Notes under the pieces: model-generated | Databases searched by the model: none | What the model was told of the DNA's origin: nothing | What the model saw: only the letters and a program-made list of their open reading frames with translations | Shown here: positions 1-7,871 of the stretch, piece after piece | Numbering within the stretch: the first letter of the stretch is position 1 | Layout: the number at the start of each line of letters is the position of its first letter | DNA from: Candidatus Thalassarchaeum betae | Lineage (GTDB): Archaea; Thermoplasmatota; Poseidoniia; Poseidoniales; Thalassarchaeaceae | Direction of reading: 5' to 3' | Assembly (NCBI GenBank): GCA_022447095.1 | Contig: JAKUUP010000007.1 | Location: 1 to 52,548 of the forward strand | Length of the DNA: 52,548 nt | Program-made: the position numbers and the translations under genes

Positions 1-159
1 GGTCGCCTTGCCACCACCTGACGGGCCAATCATGGCTACGAGTTCGCCGGGCCCGATCTCGAGGTCTATGCCCTTGAGGACTTCCAGCCTTCGGCGACCG
101 GAGCCGAAACCCTTGCGCAAGTCGGAGACTTGAAGCACATATCTTCCAATTGCGAACAC
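1..159 (-). CDS. ABC transporter ATP-binding protein, N-terminal fragment
   Basis: Partial gene cut by the window edge; only about 53 N-terminal residues are present. The peptide runs through a typical ABC ATPase start (VLQVSDLRKGFGSG, then VLKGIDLEIGPGELVAMIG) into a Walker A loop GPSGGGKAT that keeps the nucleotide-binding lysine. The spacing fits the LolD/MacB/FtsE-like exporter class, but that subfamily is inferred. An in-frame TAA lies two codons upstream of the GTG at 157-159, so translation starts at this GTG or at the GTG at 136-138. It is followed upstream by the leftward glycosyltransferase gene, 35 bases away. Confidence 0.8.
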   Translation of the reverse strand, partial: MFAIGRYVLQVSDLRKGFGSGRRRLEVLKGIDLEIGPGELVAMIGPSGGGKAT

Positions 160-194
160 CGTTTAAGCGAGTTTGTATTGAGATTTGAAACTGT

Positions 195-1274
195 TCAACG
201 GCACGCTGTTTCATACGCTCTTGAAAGAGCCTCGCCATGCGCTTCTGGGCTCAATGAATCTCTCACGTAATCGATAAGAGAGTCATCTGGATTTCGGGGT
301 ACCCCACCTGCGCGCTTCCATGCCGAGTGCACCCTCACGACCTCGTCCACCCATGCCATGACATCGTTCGCTGGCAGAAGGCACCACTCCGGTATCACCT
401 CGTTGTGCGCGGGGAGATTGGCTGCGATGACAGGGCATCCGGCTGCCATAGCCTCTGCAGGAGGGTAGCCAAATCCCTCCGAGATGCTCGGGAACAGCAG
501 GGCCTCTGCATGCTGCAAGGCAGCTACGAGTTGTTCGTCAGAAAGCTCCACCTCGCTGCCGATGTGCAGCATGTGAATGTCCTGCGCCACCTCCTCGGGA
601 AGACTGGCGATGACGTCGCGCACGAAGTCGAGTCGCTTGCGCGGCTCGTCGCTCCCGACGGTAACCAGCAGGCACTTCGAGTCGTCGTCATGCTCGGCGA
701 TAAGGTCGCGTGAGCGCGGGCTTCCCTCCGGGTCCCAGTAGTCGAGGTCGATCTGGTGGCGAACGAGTGTAGTGGGCTTTCCAGGGAACATGCGCTCAAC
801 GTCCCTCTTCGTCATCTCCGAGATGCATATCAGGAGGTCCGCCCGCTCTAGCCCGGCTTTGAGGCGCTTAAGGTCGCGACGGCGGAACAGGCCTGGCCTC
901 TGATTGCCGACTTGGACCCTGATGTCGCCGGCCTTGATCTCGCGGGGCCTGAGGTGGAAGAGATCGTGGACGGTGACCACCACGGGCACCTCGCAATCCT
1001 CGGGAACTAGGTGGGCCTGCTCTTGGTCGGTGATGTGCAGGAGGTCGGCTTCAGAGCCTTCCATGGCGGCGGAGACGAAATCTGGATGCTTGCGCCACCT
1101 GGTCAGCAGTCTGCTGGGTGCAAAATGCAGGATGCTGTGCTCAAGAGTGGTGACCTTCGACCAGCCGGGCACAAGTGCACTCTGGAGCAGTGACTCGATT
1201 GCGTTGTGTGCGCGCCCCAAGCCCGTGCTCGATGGAAGGGCGGCTCCACGAGCCAGCACAACCCGCTTGACCAT
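195..1274 (-). CDS. glycosyltransferase family 4 (GT-B fold)
   Basis: Protein of 359 residues, likely transferring an activated sugar to an envelope glycan, lipid or S-layer acceptor in the cytoplasm. The N-terminal half has a GT-B acceptor-domain pattern (VVVTVHDLFHL, then a serine/threonine-rich ICISEMTKRDV). The C-terminal half has the donor-site motif PSISEGFGYPPAEAMAAGCP, the EX7E signature of family GT4, and VTVGSDEPRKRLD at the start of the nucleotide-sugar domain. The substrate cannot be read from sequence. It is divergent from a second family-4 enzyme, with 51 bases between the starts, so the two may be co-regulated and act on one glycan. Confidence 0.85.
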   Translation of the reverse strand: MVKRVVLARGAALPSSTGLGRAHNAIESLLQSALVPGWSKVTTLEHSILHFAPSRLLTRWRKHPDFVSAAMEGSEADLLHITDQEQAHLVPEDCEVPVVVTVHDLFHLRPREIKAGDIRVQVGNQRPGLFRRRDLKRLKAGLERADLLICISEMTKRDVERMFPGKPTTLVRHQIDLDYWDPEGSPRSRDLIAEHDDDSKCLLVTVGSDEPRKRLDFVRDVIASLPEEVAQDIHMLHIGSEVELSDEQLVAALQHAEALLFPSISEGFGYPPAEAMAAGCPVIAANLPAHNEVIPEWCLLPANDVMAWVDEVVRVHSAWKRAGGVPRNPDDSLIDYVRDSLSPEAHGEALSRAYETACR

Positions 1275-1325
1275 GTGGCCACCAAGGCGTATCGGACTTA
1301 AACGAGGGCGGGTGATGGGTCAGAT

Positions 1326-2555
1326 ATGATGAGTAATGGCGAGCGGGGTCGTGCGGCGGCAGGACTCGTCGTGGCGAAGGGTAGTTTCGCAGCGATGGGG
1401 GGTGCTGAGCGCGACTTGATGCGCAACCTGCCCGCGCTCGCTCAGAGATTCGCAGTGAGCGTCGCCACGCTCCATCCGGTGTCTGAACTGGAGGCTCTTT
1501 GCTCGGAGCTCGAAATTAGTCTCATCAGTCCCGAGAAACCGTGGGAACCACCAACCGGCGCACTCTCCACCGTTCTCGACGCGGGTATGGACAGCGCCTC
1601 ACGAGCCTGGACGGGATGCTCTGGTTTGCACGATGCCATCTCCGACTCTGACGTCGTCCACCTCGTCAGCGGCGACGGCAGCCTCGCTCTGCTGGATCAC
1701 GTGCCCGAGTCGGTGGCTGTACACCTCCACCTGCTCGAACCGCATCGGGGGCTGCACGAGGACGTGCTGCACCGCAAGATCGACGGCTCGCCGAAGCGGA
1801 ACCTCGGTCTGACCAGTGCGCTGCTGTCGAGGGCGAGGCGCCGTGACATCGAGTTCATTCGTGGACTCACCGACAGGCCGCGCTCTGCGATCAGCGGAAA
1901 CTCGAGTTACACTGCAGGACGCATCGGCGAAGTCTACGGCGTCGAGGCCGGCGTCCTTCTCCCCAGTGTAGTCGCTGACGAGTTCCCCTCCGAGGCTGGC
2001 TCGGACGAGCCAGTTGCAGTGGGCGATATGCCAAGGCCGTACGCCGTCAGCGTGGGCCGGGCCAGTTGGGTCAAGGGGACTTGGGAGGCAGTCTCGATGT
2101 TGGCTGACAGCGGAGTTTCTCTGGCTCACATCGGAGGCGGGGAGGCTGACGACATAGCCCGCCTTGCAGATCACGCCGGTTCTTGCGGGGTCGAGCTGTG
2201 GGTCGCCCCACGCCTCAGCTCTCCCGAGTTGGCTTCACTGATGCGCAACGCGAGGGCTGTTGTGAGCATGGCTCACGGCGAGCCTTTCGGACTCACGCCG
2301 GTCGAAGCTTTCTCCGTCGGTACGCCAGCCCTCTTCGTCGACGAGGGCGGCTTCCGCGACACCGTGATAGACGGCGCGAACGGCCGCCTCCTGAAGCGAG
2401 GCGACCAAGCGGCCTGGCACTCCGCTCTCGAACAGGCCGCGGATGCACAGACCCGTGCCCGCTGGGCCGAGGCGGGCCGCTCCAGGATAGCGGAACTTGA
2501 TCTCAGCCCAGAAACCCATTGCAGCCGCCTAGCCGCGATTCTGGACTCTCTTTGA
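1326..2555 (+). CDS. glycosyltransferase family 4 (GT-B fold)
   Basis: Protein of 409 residues starting at ATG 1326 or the adjacent ATG 1329. N-terminal GGAERDLMRNLPALAQRF resembles the acceptor-binding start of GT4 enzymes. The C-terminal half has PYAVSVGRASWVKGTWEAVS and the donor-site signature AHGEPFGLTPVEAFSVGTP followed by GGFRDTVIDGANGRLL. It is only distantly similar to the divergent neighbouring glycosyltransferase, so this is not a recent duplication. Role inferred: surface glycan or glycolipid assembly; substrate unknown. Confidence 0.85.
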   Translation: MMSNGERGRAAAGLVVAKGSFAAMGGAERDLMRNLPALAQRFAVSVATLHPVSELEALCSELEISLISPEKPWEPPTGALSTVLDAGMDSASRAWTGCSGLHDAISDSDVVHLVSGDGSLALLDHVPESVAVHLHLLEPHRGLHEDVLHRKIDGSPKRNLGLTSALLSRARRRDIEFIRGLTDRPRSAISGNSSYTAGRIGEVYGVEAGVLLPSVVADEFPSEAGSDEPVAVGDMPRPYAVSVGRASWVKGTWEAVSMLADSGVSLAHIGGGEADDIARLADHAGSCGVELWVAPRLSSPELASLMRNARAVVSMAHGEPFGLTPVEAFSVGTPALFVDEGGFRDTVIDGANGRLLKRGDQAAWHSALEQAADAQTRARWAEAGRSRIAELDLSPETHCSRLAAILDSL

Positions 2556-2559
2556 GTAT

Positions 2560-2576
2560 ATGATTCTACGAATCAT
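2560..2576. promoter_or_regulatory. perfect 7-3-7 inverted repeat overlapping a TATA-like box
   Basis: ATGATTC, then TAC, then its exact reverse complement GAATCAT. It begins 4 bases after the glycosyltransferase stop and overlaps a TATA-like GTATATG (2556-2562) placed 32-38 bases before the ATG at 2594. The position suits an operator that would compete with TBP or polymerase, or a short hairpin at the end of the upstream transcript. Function is inferred from geometry only. Confidence 0.45.
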
Positions 2577-2593
2577 TTAGTGAAATCATTGAA

Positions 2594-3403
2594 ATGGGGC
2601 ACAATAGACGGTTTTTCATGGACGACAGTCGCAAAGATACGACCGGAGACCGCTCAACCCAGATTGCCATGACCATGGGACTGTTGCTTTTCGCATCAGT
2701 CATACTCGGCTCGGGAGCCCTCGGAGACGACCGTGACTCCAACGCCGCTGGCGAGGACAGAGTCGATGATTCAGACGACCGAGTCGGTGACGATGTAAGA
2801 CTCACCCCAGAGATGTGCAGGGAGAGAGGTCTCGGCTGGGACGAGGGCACGCAAGAGTGCCTCTCGATGGAAAATGGCTGGGATGGCGAGTTCGCTCACG
2901 AGGACATGGATGATCGCGACAGGAGAGGGATGGATGAGCGACGCGGAGACGACGATCGCGACAGGGGTTCGGAGAATCAGATGCGCGTGCCCCCGGAGGT
3001 CCTCCGTGAGATGGCTGGTATGTGGTGCCATAATCACGTCTTCAACACCTTCTGGGAGAACACTCACGCTGTCGAGTTGGATGACGGTTCGGGCTTTGAG
3101 ATAATCACCTACGACGATGATGGTCATGAGGAGAGTACGGTAATCAGCCACGATGCGATGTGGCAGATTACATCCGGGCTCGAGCCACTCGTCGGGTCCT
3201 GCGCTGCCATGATGATGGAACTGATGGGAGTAGGAATGCAACCCCATGACCACGAAGACGACTGGGACGAGATGCGCTCGTTGGAGGAATACTGCGAGGA
3301 GCATCCCGATGACGAGGACTGCCATTGGGAAGACGACGAGGATGATTCAGACACGGACTGGAACGAGTCGGACGAGTCCGGTGAGGACGAGTCTCAGGAC
3401 TAA
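2594..3403 (+). CDS. acidic exported or membrane-anchored protein, unknown family
   Basis: Protein of 269 residues not recognised as a known family. After a short basic start comes one hydrophobic segment (about residues 24-42, AMTMGLLLFASVILGSGALG), which could be a signal peptide or anchor. The rest is very rich in Asp and Glu: a DDRD/RRGDDD-rich stretch (40-130), a middle region with MWCHNHVFNTFWENTHAVE that may be folded, and a C-terminal tail of almost pure D/E/S. Six cysteines occur outside the leader, including an ECLSM near residue 91 and DEDCHWEDDED near the end. The composition suggests an extracellular, cation-binding protein. An alternative start is ATG 2618. The stop overlaps the stop of the convergent gene. 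Confidence 0.7.
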   Translation: MGHNRRFFMDDSRKDTTGDRSTQIAMTMGLLLFASVILGSGALGDDRDSNAAGEDRVDDSDDRVGDDVRLTPEMCRERGLGWDEGTQECLSMENGWDGEFAHEDMDDRDRRGMDERRGDDDRDRGSENQMRVPPEVLREMAGMWCHNHVFNTFWENTHAVELDDGSGFEIITYDDDGHEESTVISHDAMWQITSGLEPLVGSCAAMMMELMGVGMQPHDHEDDWDEMRSLEEYCEEHPDDEDCHWEDDEDDSDTDWNESDESGEDESQD

Positions 3404-3999
3404 TCGAGTGAGATACGCTCGGTCTTGGGGCCGAGCCTGAACACCACGACCAGAGCGGCTATGCCGATGAGCATGAGCACGGCTGATATCATCGGGTTCA
3501 GAACTGTCGCAGAGTCTGAAGGCAACCATATCGGGAGGAGGTCGAACAGCGATTCGTTGCGGACCAGTTTGCCACCTATCGATGATGCCATCGTGGTCAT
3601 CAGGAAAGCCATTACTGCCGTTACTCCTTGGAGTCCGCTGAGCGGGCGGACCTGCCAGACATCCGGGCCAAATCGCACCCTGCCGATGACGTAAGAGGCC
3701 CAGAATCCCAGTGCTAGGCCGCTGTAGACGAACTTGTTGTACAGTAGTGCGTTAGTCACCGTGTTGTCTGCGGCGAAAGAGCCGCTGAGGATAGCGATTG
3801 GCAGGAAAGCCAGGCCGAGCGAGGCCCCGACCAAGGCTGCCTTGTCCATCGTCTCCATCATGTGCTTGGTAGCGAGCCTGCCTGCCATCCTCGGGAACAG
3901 GCTGGCCACGGTGCAGCCTACGGCGCACAGAGTAGCCAGCACTAGAGTGCCCACGACTACCTCAGCCATAGCCGCATGGAAGGTCGCTGCGCCGATCAT
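3400..3999 (-). CDS. multi-pass membrane protein, unknown function
   Basis: Protein of 199 residues (one more if GTG 4002 is used). About five hydrophobic helices are visible: residues 10-33, 52-75, 86-108, 125-147 and 168-190, with a short basic C-terminus. No catalytic motif is recognised. It is the last gene of a leftward three-gene unit: its ATG overlaps the upstream stop as TGATG, which implies translational coupling to the secreted CxxxCH protein. It may form a membrane partner for the two exported proteins. Its stop codon overlaps that of the convergent acidic-protein gene. Confidence 0.7.
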   Translation of the reverse strand: MIGAATFHAAMAEVVVGTLVLATLCAVGCTVASLFPRMAGRLATKHMMETMDKAALVGASLGLAFLPIAILSGSFAADNTVTNALLYNKFVYSGLALGFWASYVIGRVRFGPDVWQVRPLSGLQGVTAVMAFLMTTMASSIGGKLVRNESLFDLLPIWLPSDSATVLNPMISAVLMLIGIAALVVVFRLGPKTERISLD

Positions 4000-5120
4000 C
4001 ACTCATCGCCCCCAGGTGGATTGTTTGGGTCCGAAATCCACTCCTCCTCAACAGGATCCCATAGCCATCCGGGGTTCTCCTCTGACGGCACGAGCCTTGC
4101 CCAGTAGTCGTCTGCCGGCTGCGGCTCAAGTCCGGGCGGCGAGGGTGGGGCATCAGTCGCCTCGACCTCCTCTGTGTGGTCTATCTCTGGCCTTCCCTCC
4201 CACGGCGAGAACCGAGTCTGCAATGAAACTAGGAAGGAGAGTACGAGGAAGGCGAAGGCGAAGGACTGCAGGCGGGCGTCCCATATCCCCCCGTCGAAGG
4301 GCGGTGGGTCGGTCCCGACGGTCAGCCACGGCTGCACTATCGAGAACTCGCCGTTCGAAGTCGTCACCTGGTACTGCATCCTTGTATCGCCGATGGTCGC
4401 AGGCAGCATGGCCTCCCAGACATCACCTGCTCCGGTGACCTCGGCGTCATGAGGCAACCACTCCCCCTCGAGCATCCACTGCACCGTGACCGAGGTCGCG
4501 TTCCTGGTTCGAATCTCAGTGGGCGAGTCGACGCCTGTCACTCTCATCTCGGGGGTCCAGTCAAAGGCGAATCCGGGCAGATTATCTGGTACCGGCTGGA
4601 CATCCACCGTGTAACCCCTGGTGAGTGCGGAATAAGCCCAGTTGTTGCTGTTCGGGTTCACCCCGTGGTGGATCTCGACGAACAGGTTCTGCAGTCCGGT
4701 CTGCTCTGGTGCCAGCATCACCCAAGTCAGAGTCACGGAGCCGCTCGGCGGCACGATGACCTCGACGTAGTTGTGAGAGCCGCCGTTGGGGTCCTGCAGT
4801 ATGGCCCACCCGTAGTCCTCAGGGTGGTCGCCATTGCCGTTAGAAGAGCCAAGAAGGAAAACGCCAAGCAGCCTGTTTCCGGACAAGCTCATCCCGCTCG
4901 CGGTGACGTGCACGGCGGTCGCGGTACCCGAGAAAACCAATGCATCCACAGAGATAGACACAGTCCCGTCGGAGGGAGCGTTCAGAGCCGGATCACCGTG
5001 GCACGAGCCGCCGCAGGTGAAGTCCCGGTCCGCATCGCCCTCACCGCCGGGGTTGGCCACGCTGGCGCTGGTTGCTAGCAGTATCGCGATGATTGCGAGA
5101 ACGGCCGCGCGAGAGTGCAT
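3999..5120 (-). CDS. secreted, membrane-anchored protein with CxxxCH N-terminal domain
   Basis: Protein of 373 residues. A signal peptide (residues 1-22, AVLAIIAILLATSASVA) is followed by DFTCGGSCHGDP, a CxxxCH element where choice-of-anchor V/cytochrome-like domains carry CxxCH. Residues about 40-165 form a beta-rich domain, about 175-265 an Ig-like domain, and about 283-305 a transmembrane helix. The cytoplasmic tail is Pro/Glu-rich and ends with NPGWLWDPVEEEWISDP, a WW-like tryptophan motif. The start ATG at 5118-5120 overlaps the upstream stop as TAATG, favouring this start over a longer reading frame. The domain family assignment is from memory of the motif and therefore moderate. Confidence 0.75.
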   Translation of the reverse strand: MHSRAAVLAIIAILLATSASVANPGGEGDADRDFTCGGSCHGDPALNAPSDGTVSISVDALVFSGTATAVHVTASGMSLSGNRLLGVFLLGSSNGNGDHPEDYGWAILQDPNGGSHNYVEVIVPPSGSVTLTWVMLAPEQTGLQNLFVEIHHGVNPNSNNWAYSALTRGYTVDVQPVPDNLPGFAFDWTPEMRVTGVDSPTEIRTRNATSVTVQWMLEGEWLPHDAEVTGAGDVWEAMLPATIGDTRMQYQVTTSNGEFSIVQPWLTVGTDPPPFDGGIWDARLQSFAFAFLVLSFLVSLQTRFSPWEGRPEIDHTEEVEATDAPPSPPGLEPQPADDYWARLVPSEENPGWLWDPVEEEWISDPNNPPGGDE

Positions 5121-7786
5121 TATGCACCCCTCCTGCGACTCTCGAACAGAGTGATTCCAATGGCCGCTGCGCCTAGCAGCAGGAGCAGTGCGGCTACCGG
5201 GATGACAAGTAGTTTGGGCGATCCAGTTGGGTCGGTGTCGATTGAACTCGCCGCGGCGGTGGCATTGACGCTGACCATGTTCTCCCCATCGGCTATCCAC
5301 ACCACTTCGTGCCCGTCAATCACGGTGGTCACGGCATAGTACAGCATCGAAGCGACCGGGGCCGTCTCGCTCCAAGTTGTGTCGCTGGTCACTCCTACAG
5401 GCTCCATATCGAGCGGGACCGGTTCGCCCCACGCAGGGGTTGCGTCCATCGAGGTCAACCCGACCACAGTGGTGATAGGGCTGGTCGATCGATAGACACT
5501 GTACTCGGAGGAGGAGCCGGTCCAAGAGAGGTGGACCGTGGAGCCGTCGAGGCTGGCGGACAGCGAGGAGACGGTGATGACAGGTCCGAATATGACCTCG
5601 TTCTCTATGGTGTCCGAACCACCCATGTCATCGATAACAGTGAGTGAGACAGTGTGCACGCCTGCCGCTAGCAGGACATCTACCGACTGCCCGGCGAATC
5701 CGACTCCATCAATGGTCCAGAACCAGGTTACGATCTCGCCATCGGGATCGGATGCGCCCGAAGCGTCGAAACTCGCCATCGCACCCGGTATCGGAGGCTG
5801 TGGTGATGTCGACCAGAATGCTACAGGAGGCAGGTTGGGGATAGTGACGTTCTGCGAAGCAGAGCTGGAAAGCCCCCAAGGGTCGTTGGCGGACACCGTC
5901 ACGGTCCACAGTTGGCCGGGCTCGATTCTTGAGGCCGGAACCAGTTGTGATCCATCAAGATCTGGTACGTGGAACCCGTTCCTCGACCACCGGTAGTCGA
6001 ACAGCACTATCTCCTCGTCTGGGTCCTCGGACGATGCCTCGACGATGAGGTCGTGCAGTGAATCGGGCACACCGATGCTTCCGGAGAAATCGCCACCGAG
6101 GTTTACCTCAGGCGTGTCCGGAGCGGCGTTTTGTATCACGCGCGCGTTGGTCTTCATCGAGGTCCCAAGGTCCTCTCCGTCACCTGGTATGACTTGGACC
6201 GACCAATGCTGGTCTCTTATTGTCTCACCATGCCAGATAGTGCCCAAGTTGTCGTATTCACTCTTCCATTCCCCATCTACCCACCAACGGATCTGAGAAT
6301 TTTGTGATTCATCGCCATCAATGTCGCTCTGCTCCCATTCCACTGTCAGATTCATGGTGGTAATCAGGTCACCCTCCGGAAGCATCGAGATGGACGTTAC
6401 AACAGGTGGGGTGTTCTGAATGGTGACGGCACTGCTAGTAACCCAGTCAGACCACATCAGCCCGTCCGAGACCTTGGCCTCGGCTACCCATGTCTGCCCC
6501 TTGGTTGTGGCCTCCGGAGGCACCCAGTTCAAGTCGTTGTAGGCGGAAATTTGAACGAAATTACCATCACCGTCGTTGTCCATCATCCACCTAATCTCGG
6601 TCGATTCTTTCTCATCGCCGTCCGGGTCGCTGTAACCTACAATCACCTGAAGAGCATCAGTGGTAACAACATTGCCAGAAGGGGAAATGAATGCCGTAGC
6701 GGAAGGCTGGGTGTTGGATGAACCGATGACAATAACTCCGGTCCAAACAGTTTCGCCGTAGTCAGTTCCGTCATGCGGCTTCACTGAGGCCTGCCACTCG
6801 TCTCCGGACCTTGTCCAAAGGCTGGATACCGTGCTTGAGTCGTCCAACTCTGGAATCCTAGCACCATCCAGATACCATTGGGTGACCGTGTCCTGCTGAG
6901 TGTTGCCATCGAGGTCGAAATAATCGTAGTCCAGCACGAGGTCGTCCGTATCGATTGGATCGGAGGGGGAAACCTCCAGCTCCCTCGCTATCGGCGGGGT
7001 GTTGCCGATTGACACCGGGTTGAGTATCACGGCGTCGCCGTCTTCAGTGCCGTCGGAAGGGGTGACCTCGACCTGCCACTGCTGCCCCCTTCCCAGCCAG
7101 CTGTTCGGGACATCGTGCATGTCGTTAATCGTGGCCACCTGCAGACCGTCGCGCCACCACTTGATCTGAGTGCCCTGCTCCGAGTCGCCGTCGGCGTCGT
7201 GGAAGTCGTACGACACGCCCAGGCCGGTCGCCTTGGTCGGGCTCGTAGGGACGTATGTGACGTTGGATATGACTGGAGCAGTGTTCTCCGCTGAGCCGGC
7301 CTCCCCCAGAGTCCACGCCCCAGTGCCCCATGTGTCACCCGTGTTCTGGCCATTGCCATTGGCGTAAAGCACGGCGACGGTGAAATCAACGTCGCCGGTG
7401 CCTGTAGTTGGGGCGACCCAGTCTGCGGTCCACGAGCGGGCGGCATCGTTGCTGTGGGTCAGCTCGCCGTTCGCAATCTGGACGTGGGCACCAAGGTTCG
7501 TCCAACTCCCCGCGCTCACGTCGAGGTTGAATCCTCCATCGCCGGAGACATGGGGGCCGCCGTCCCATTGCAGGGAGTAGGTTGCACCTGGGGTGTAGCC
7601 ACCCGCGCCGAAGGGAAGTCCGTTCATGGACGGAGAAAGACCCCCCGAATTCGAATGGCAAGTGCAGCCGCTGACCGACTTACCCGTCATGCCTGTGGAC
7701 TGAGAGTAGGCCGAATGCGAGAGCGAGACCAGAAACAACAGCACCAGCACCACTGCTACACGCCGGCGTGGGGCCATGCCCGGCAC
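5120..7786 (-). CDS. large secreted surface protein: CxCH domain, tandem Ig-like repeats, PKD, C-terminal anchor
   Basis: Protein of 888 residues. A signal peptide (about 1-28, VAVVLVLLFLVSLSHSA) precedes a choice-of-anchor V-like domain (35-165) beginning VSGCTCHSNSGG, where the heme-type motif is shortened to CxCH. Then come about five tandem Ig/cadherin-like domains of roughly 95 residues, each with a DxDGD-type calcium-binding element (DADGDSEQ, DLDGNTQQ, DPDGDEKE, DIDGDESQ) and a WxVxVxPxDG-type strand. A PKD domain (ASDPDGEIVTWFW, near 680) and an FN3-like domain follow. A C-terminal helix LLVIPVAALLLLLGAAAIGI with a basic tail anchors it. First gene of the coupled leftward unit. An alternative start is ATG 7777. 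Confidence 0.85.
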   Translation of the reverse strand: MPGMAPRRRVAVVLVLLFLVSLSHSAYSQSTGMTGKSVSGCTCHSNSGGLSPSMNGLPFGAGGYTPGATYSLQWDGGPHVSGDGGFNLDVSAGSWTNLGAHVQIANGELTHSNDAARSWTADWVAPTTGTGDVDFTVAVLYANGNGQNTGDTWGTGAWTLGEAGSAENTAPVISNVTYVPTSPTKATGLGVSYDFHDADGDSEQGTQIKWWRDGLQVATINDMHDVPNSWLGRGQQWQVEVTPSDGTEDGDAVILNPVSIGNTPPIARELEVSPSDPIDTDDLVLDYDYFDLDGNTQQDTVTQWYLDGARIPELDDSSTVSSLWTRSGDEWQASVKPHDGTDYGETVWTGVIVIGSSNTQPSATAFISPSGNVVTTDALQVIVGYSDPDGDEKESTEIRWMMDNDGDGNFVQISAYNDLNWVPPEATTKGQTWVAEAKVSDGLMWSDWVTSSAVTIQNTPPVVTSISMLPEGDLITTMNLTVEWEQSDIDGDESQNSQIRWWVDGEWKSEYDNLGTIWHGETIRDQHWSVQVIPGDGEDLGTSMKTNARVIQNAAPDTPEVNLGGDFSGSIGVPDSLHDLIVEASSEDPDEEIVLFDYRWSRNGFHVPDLDGSQLVPASRIEPGQLWTVTVSANDPWGLSSSASQNVTIPNLPPVAFWSTSPQPPIPGAMASFDASGASDPDGEIVTWFWTIDGVGFAGQSVDVLLAAGVHTVSLTVIDDMGGSDTIENEVIFGPVITVSSLSASLDGSTVHLSWTGSSSEYSVYRSTSPITTVVGLTSMDATPAWGEPVPLDMEPVGVTSDTTWSETAPVASMLYYAVTTVIDGHEVVWIADGENMVSVNATAAASSIDTDPTGSPKLLVIPVAALLLLLGAAAIGITLFESRRRGA

Positions 7787-7871
7787 AGGTTCCGCCCGGC
7801 TGAATAAGTTCGCGGCGATGGGTCAGGTGTTTTTCCGTTGCATTGATGGACGCGAGGCAGGTCGCCGGAGC

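Noticed and set aside
3734-4438. Long rightward open frame of 234 codons, and similar antisense frames at 13161-14030, 20104-21066, 34314-35357, 37687-38505 and 43969-44547
   Set aside because: Each lies opposite a well-identified gene, has low-complexity Arg/Ser/Ala composition without motifs, and is explained by GC-rich codon use on the opposite strand.
5120-7786. Canonical multi-heme cytochrome c in the large surface protein
   Set aside because: There is no CxxCH; the only candidate is GCTCHS with one residue between the cysteines. It is reported as a non-canonical motif instead.
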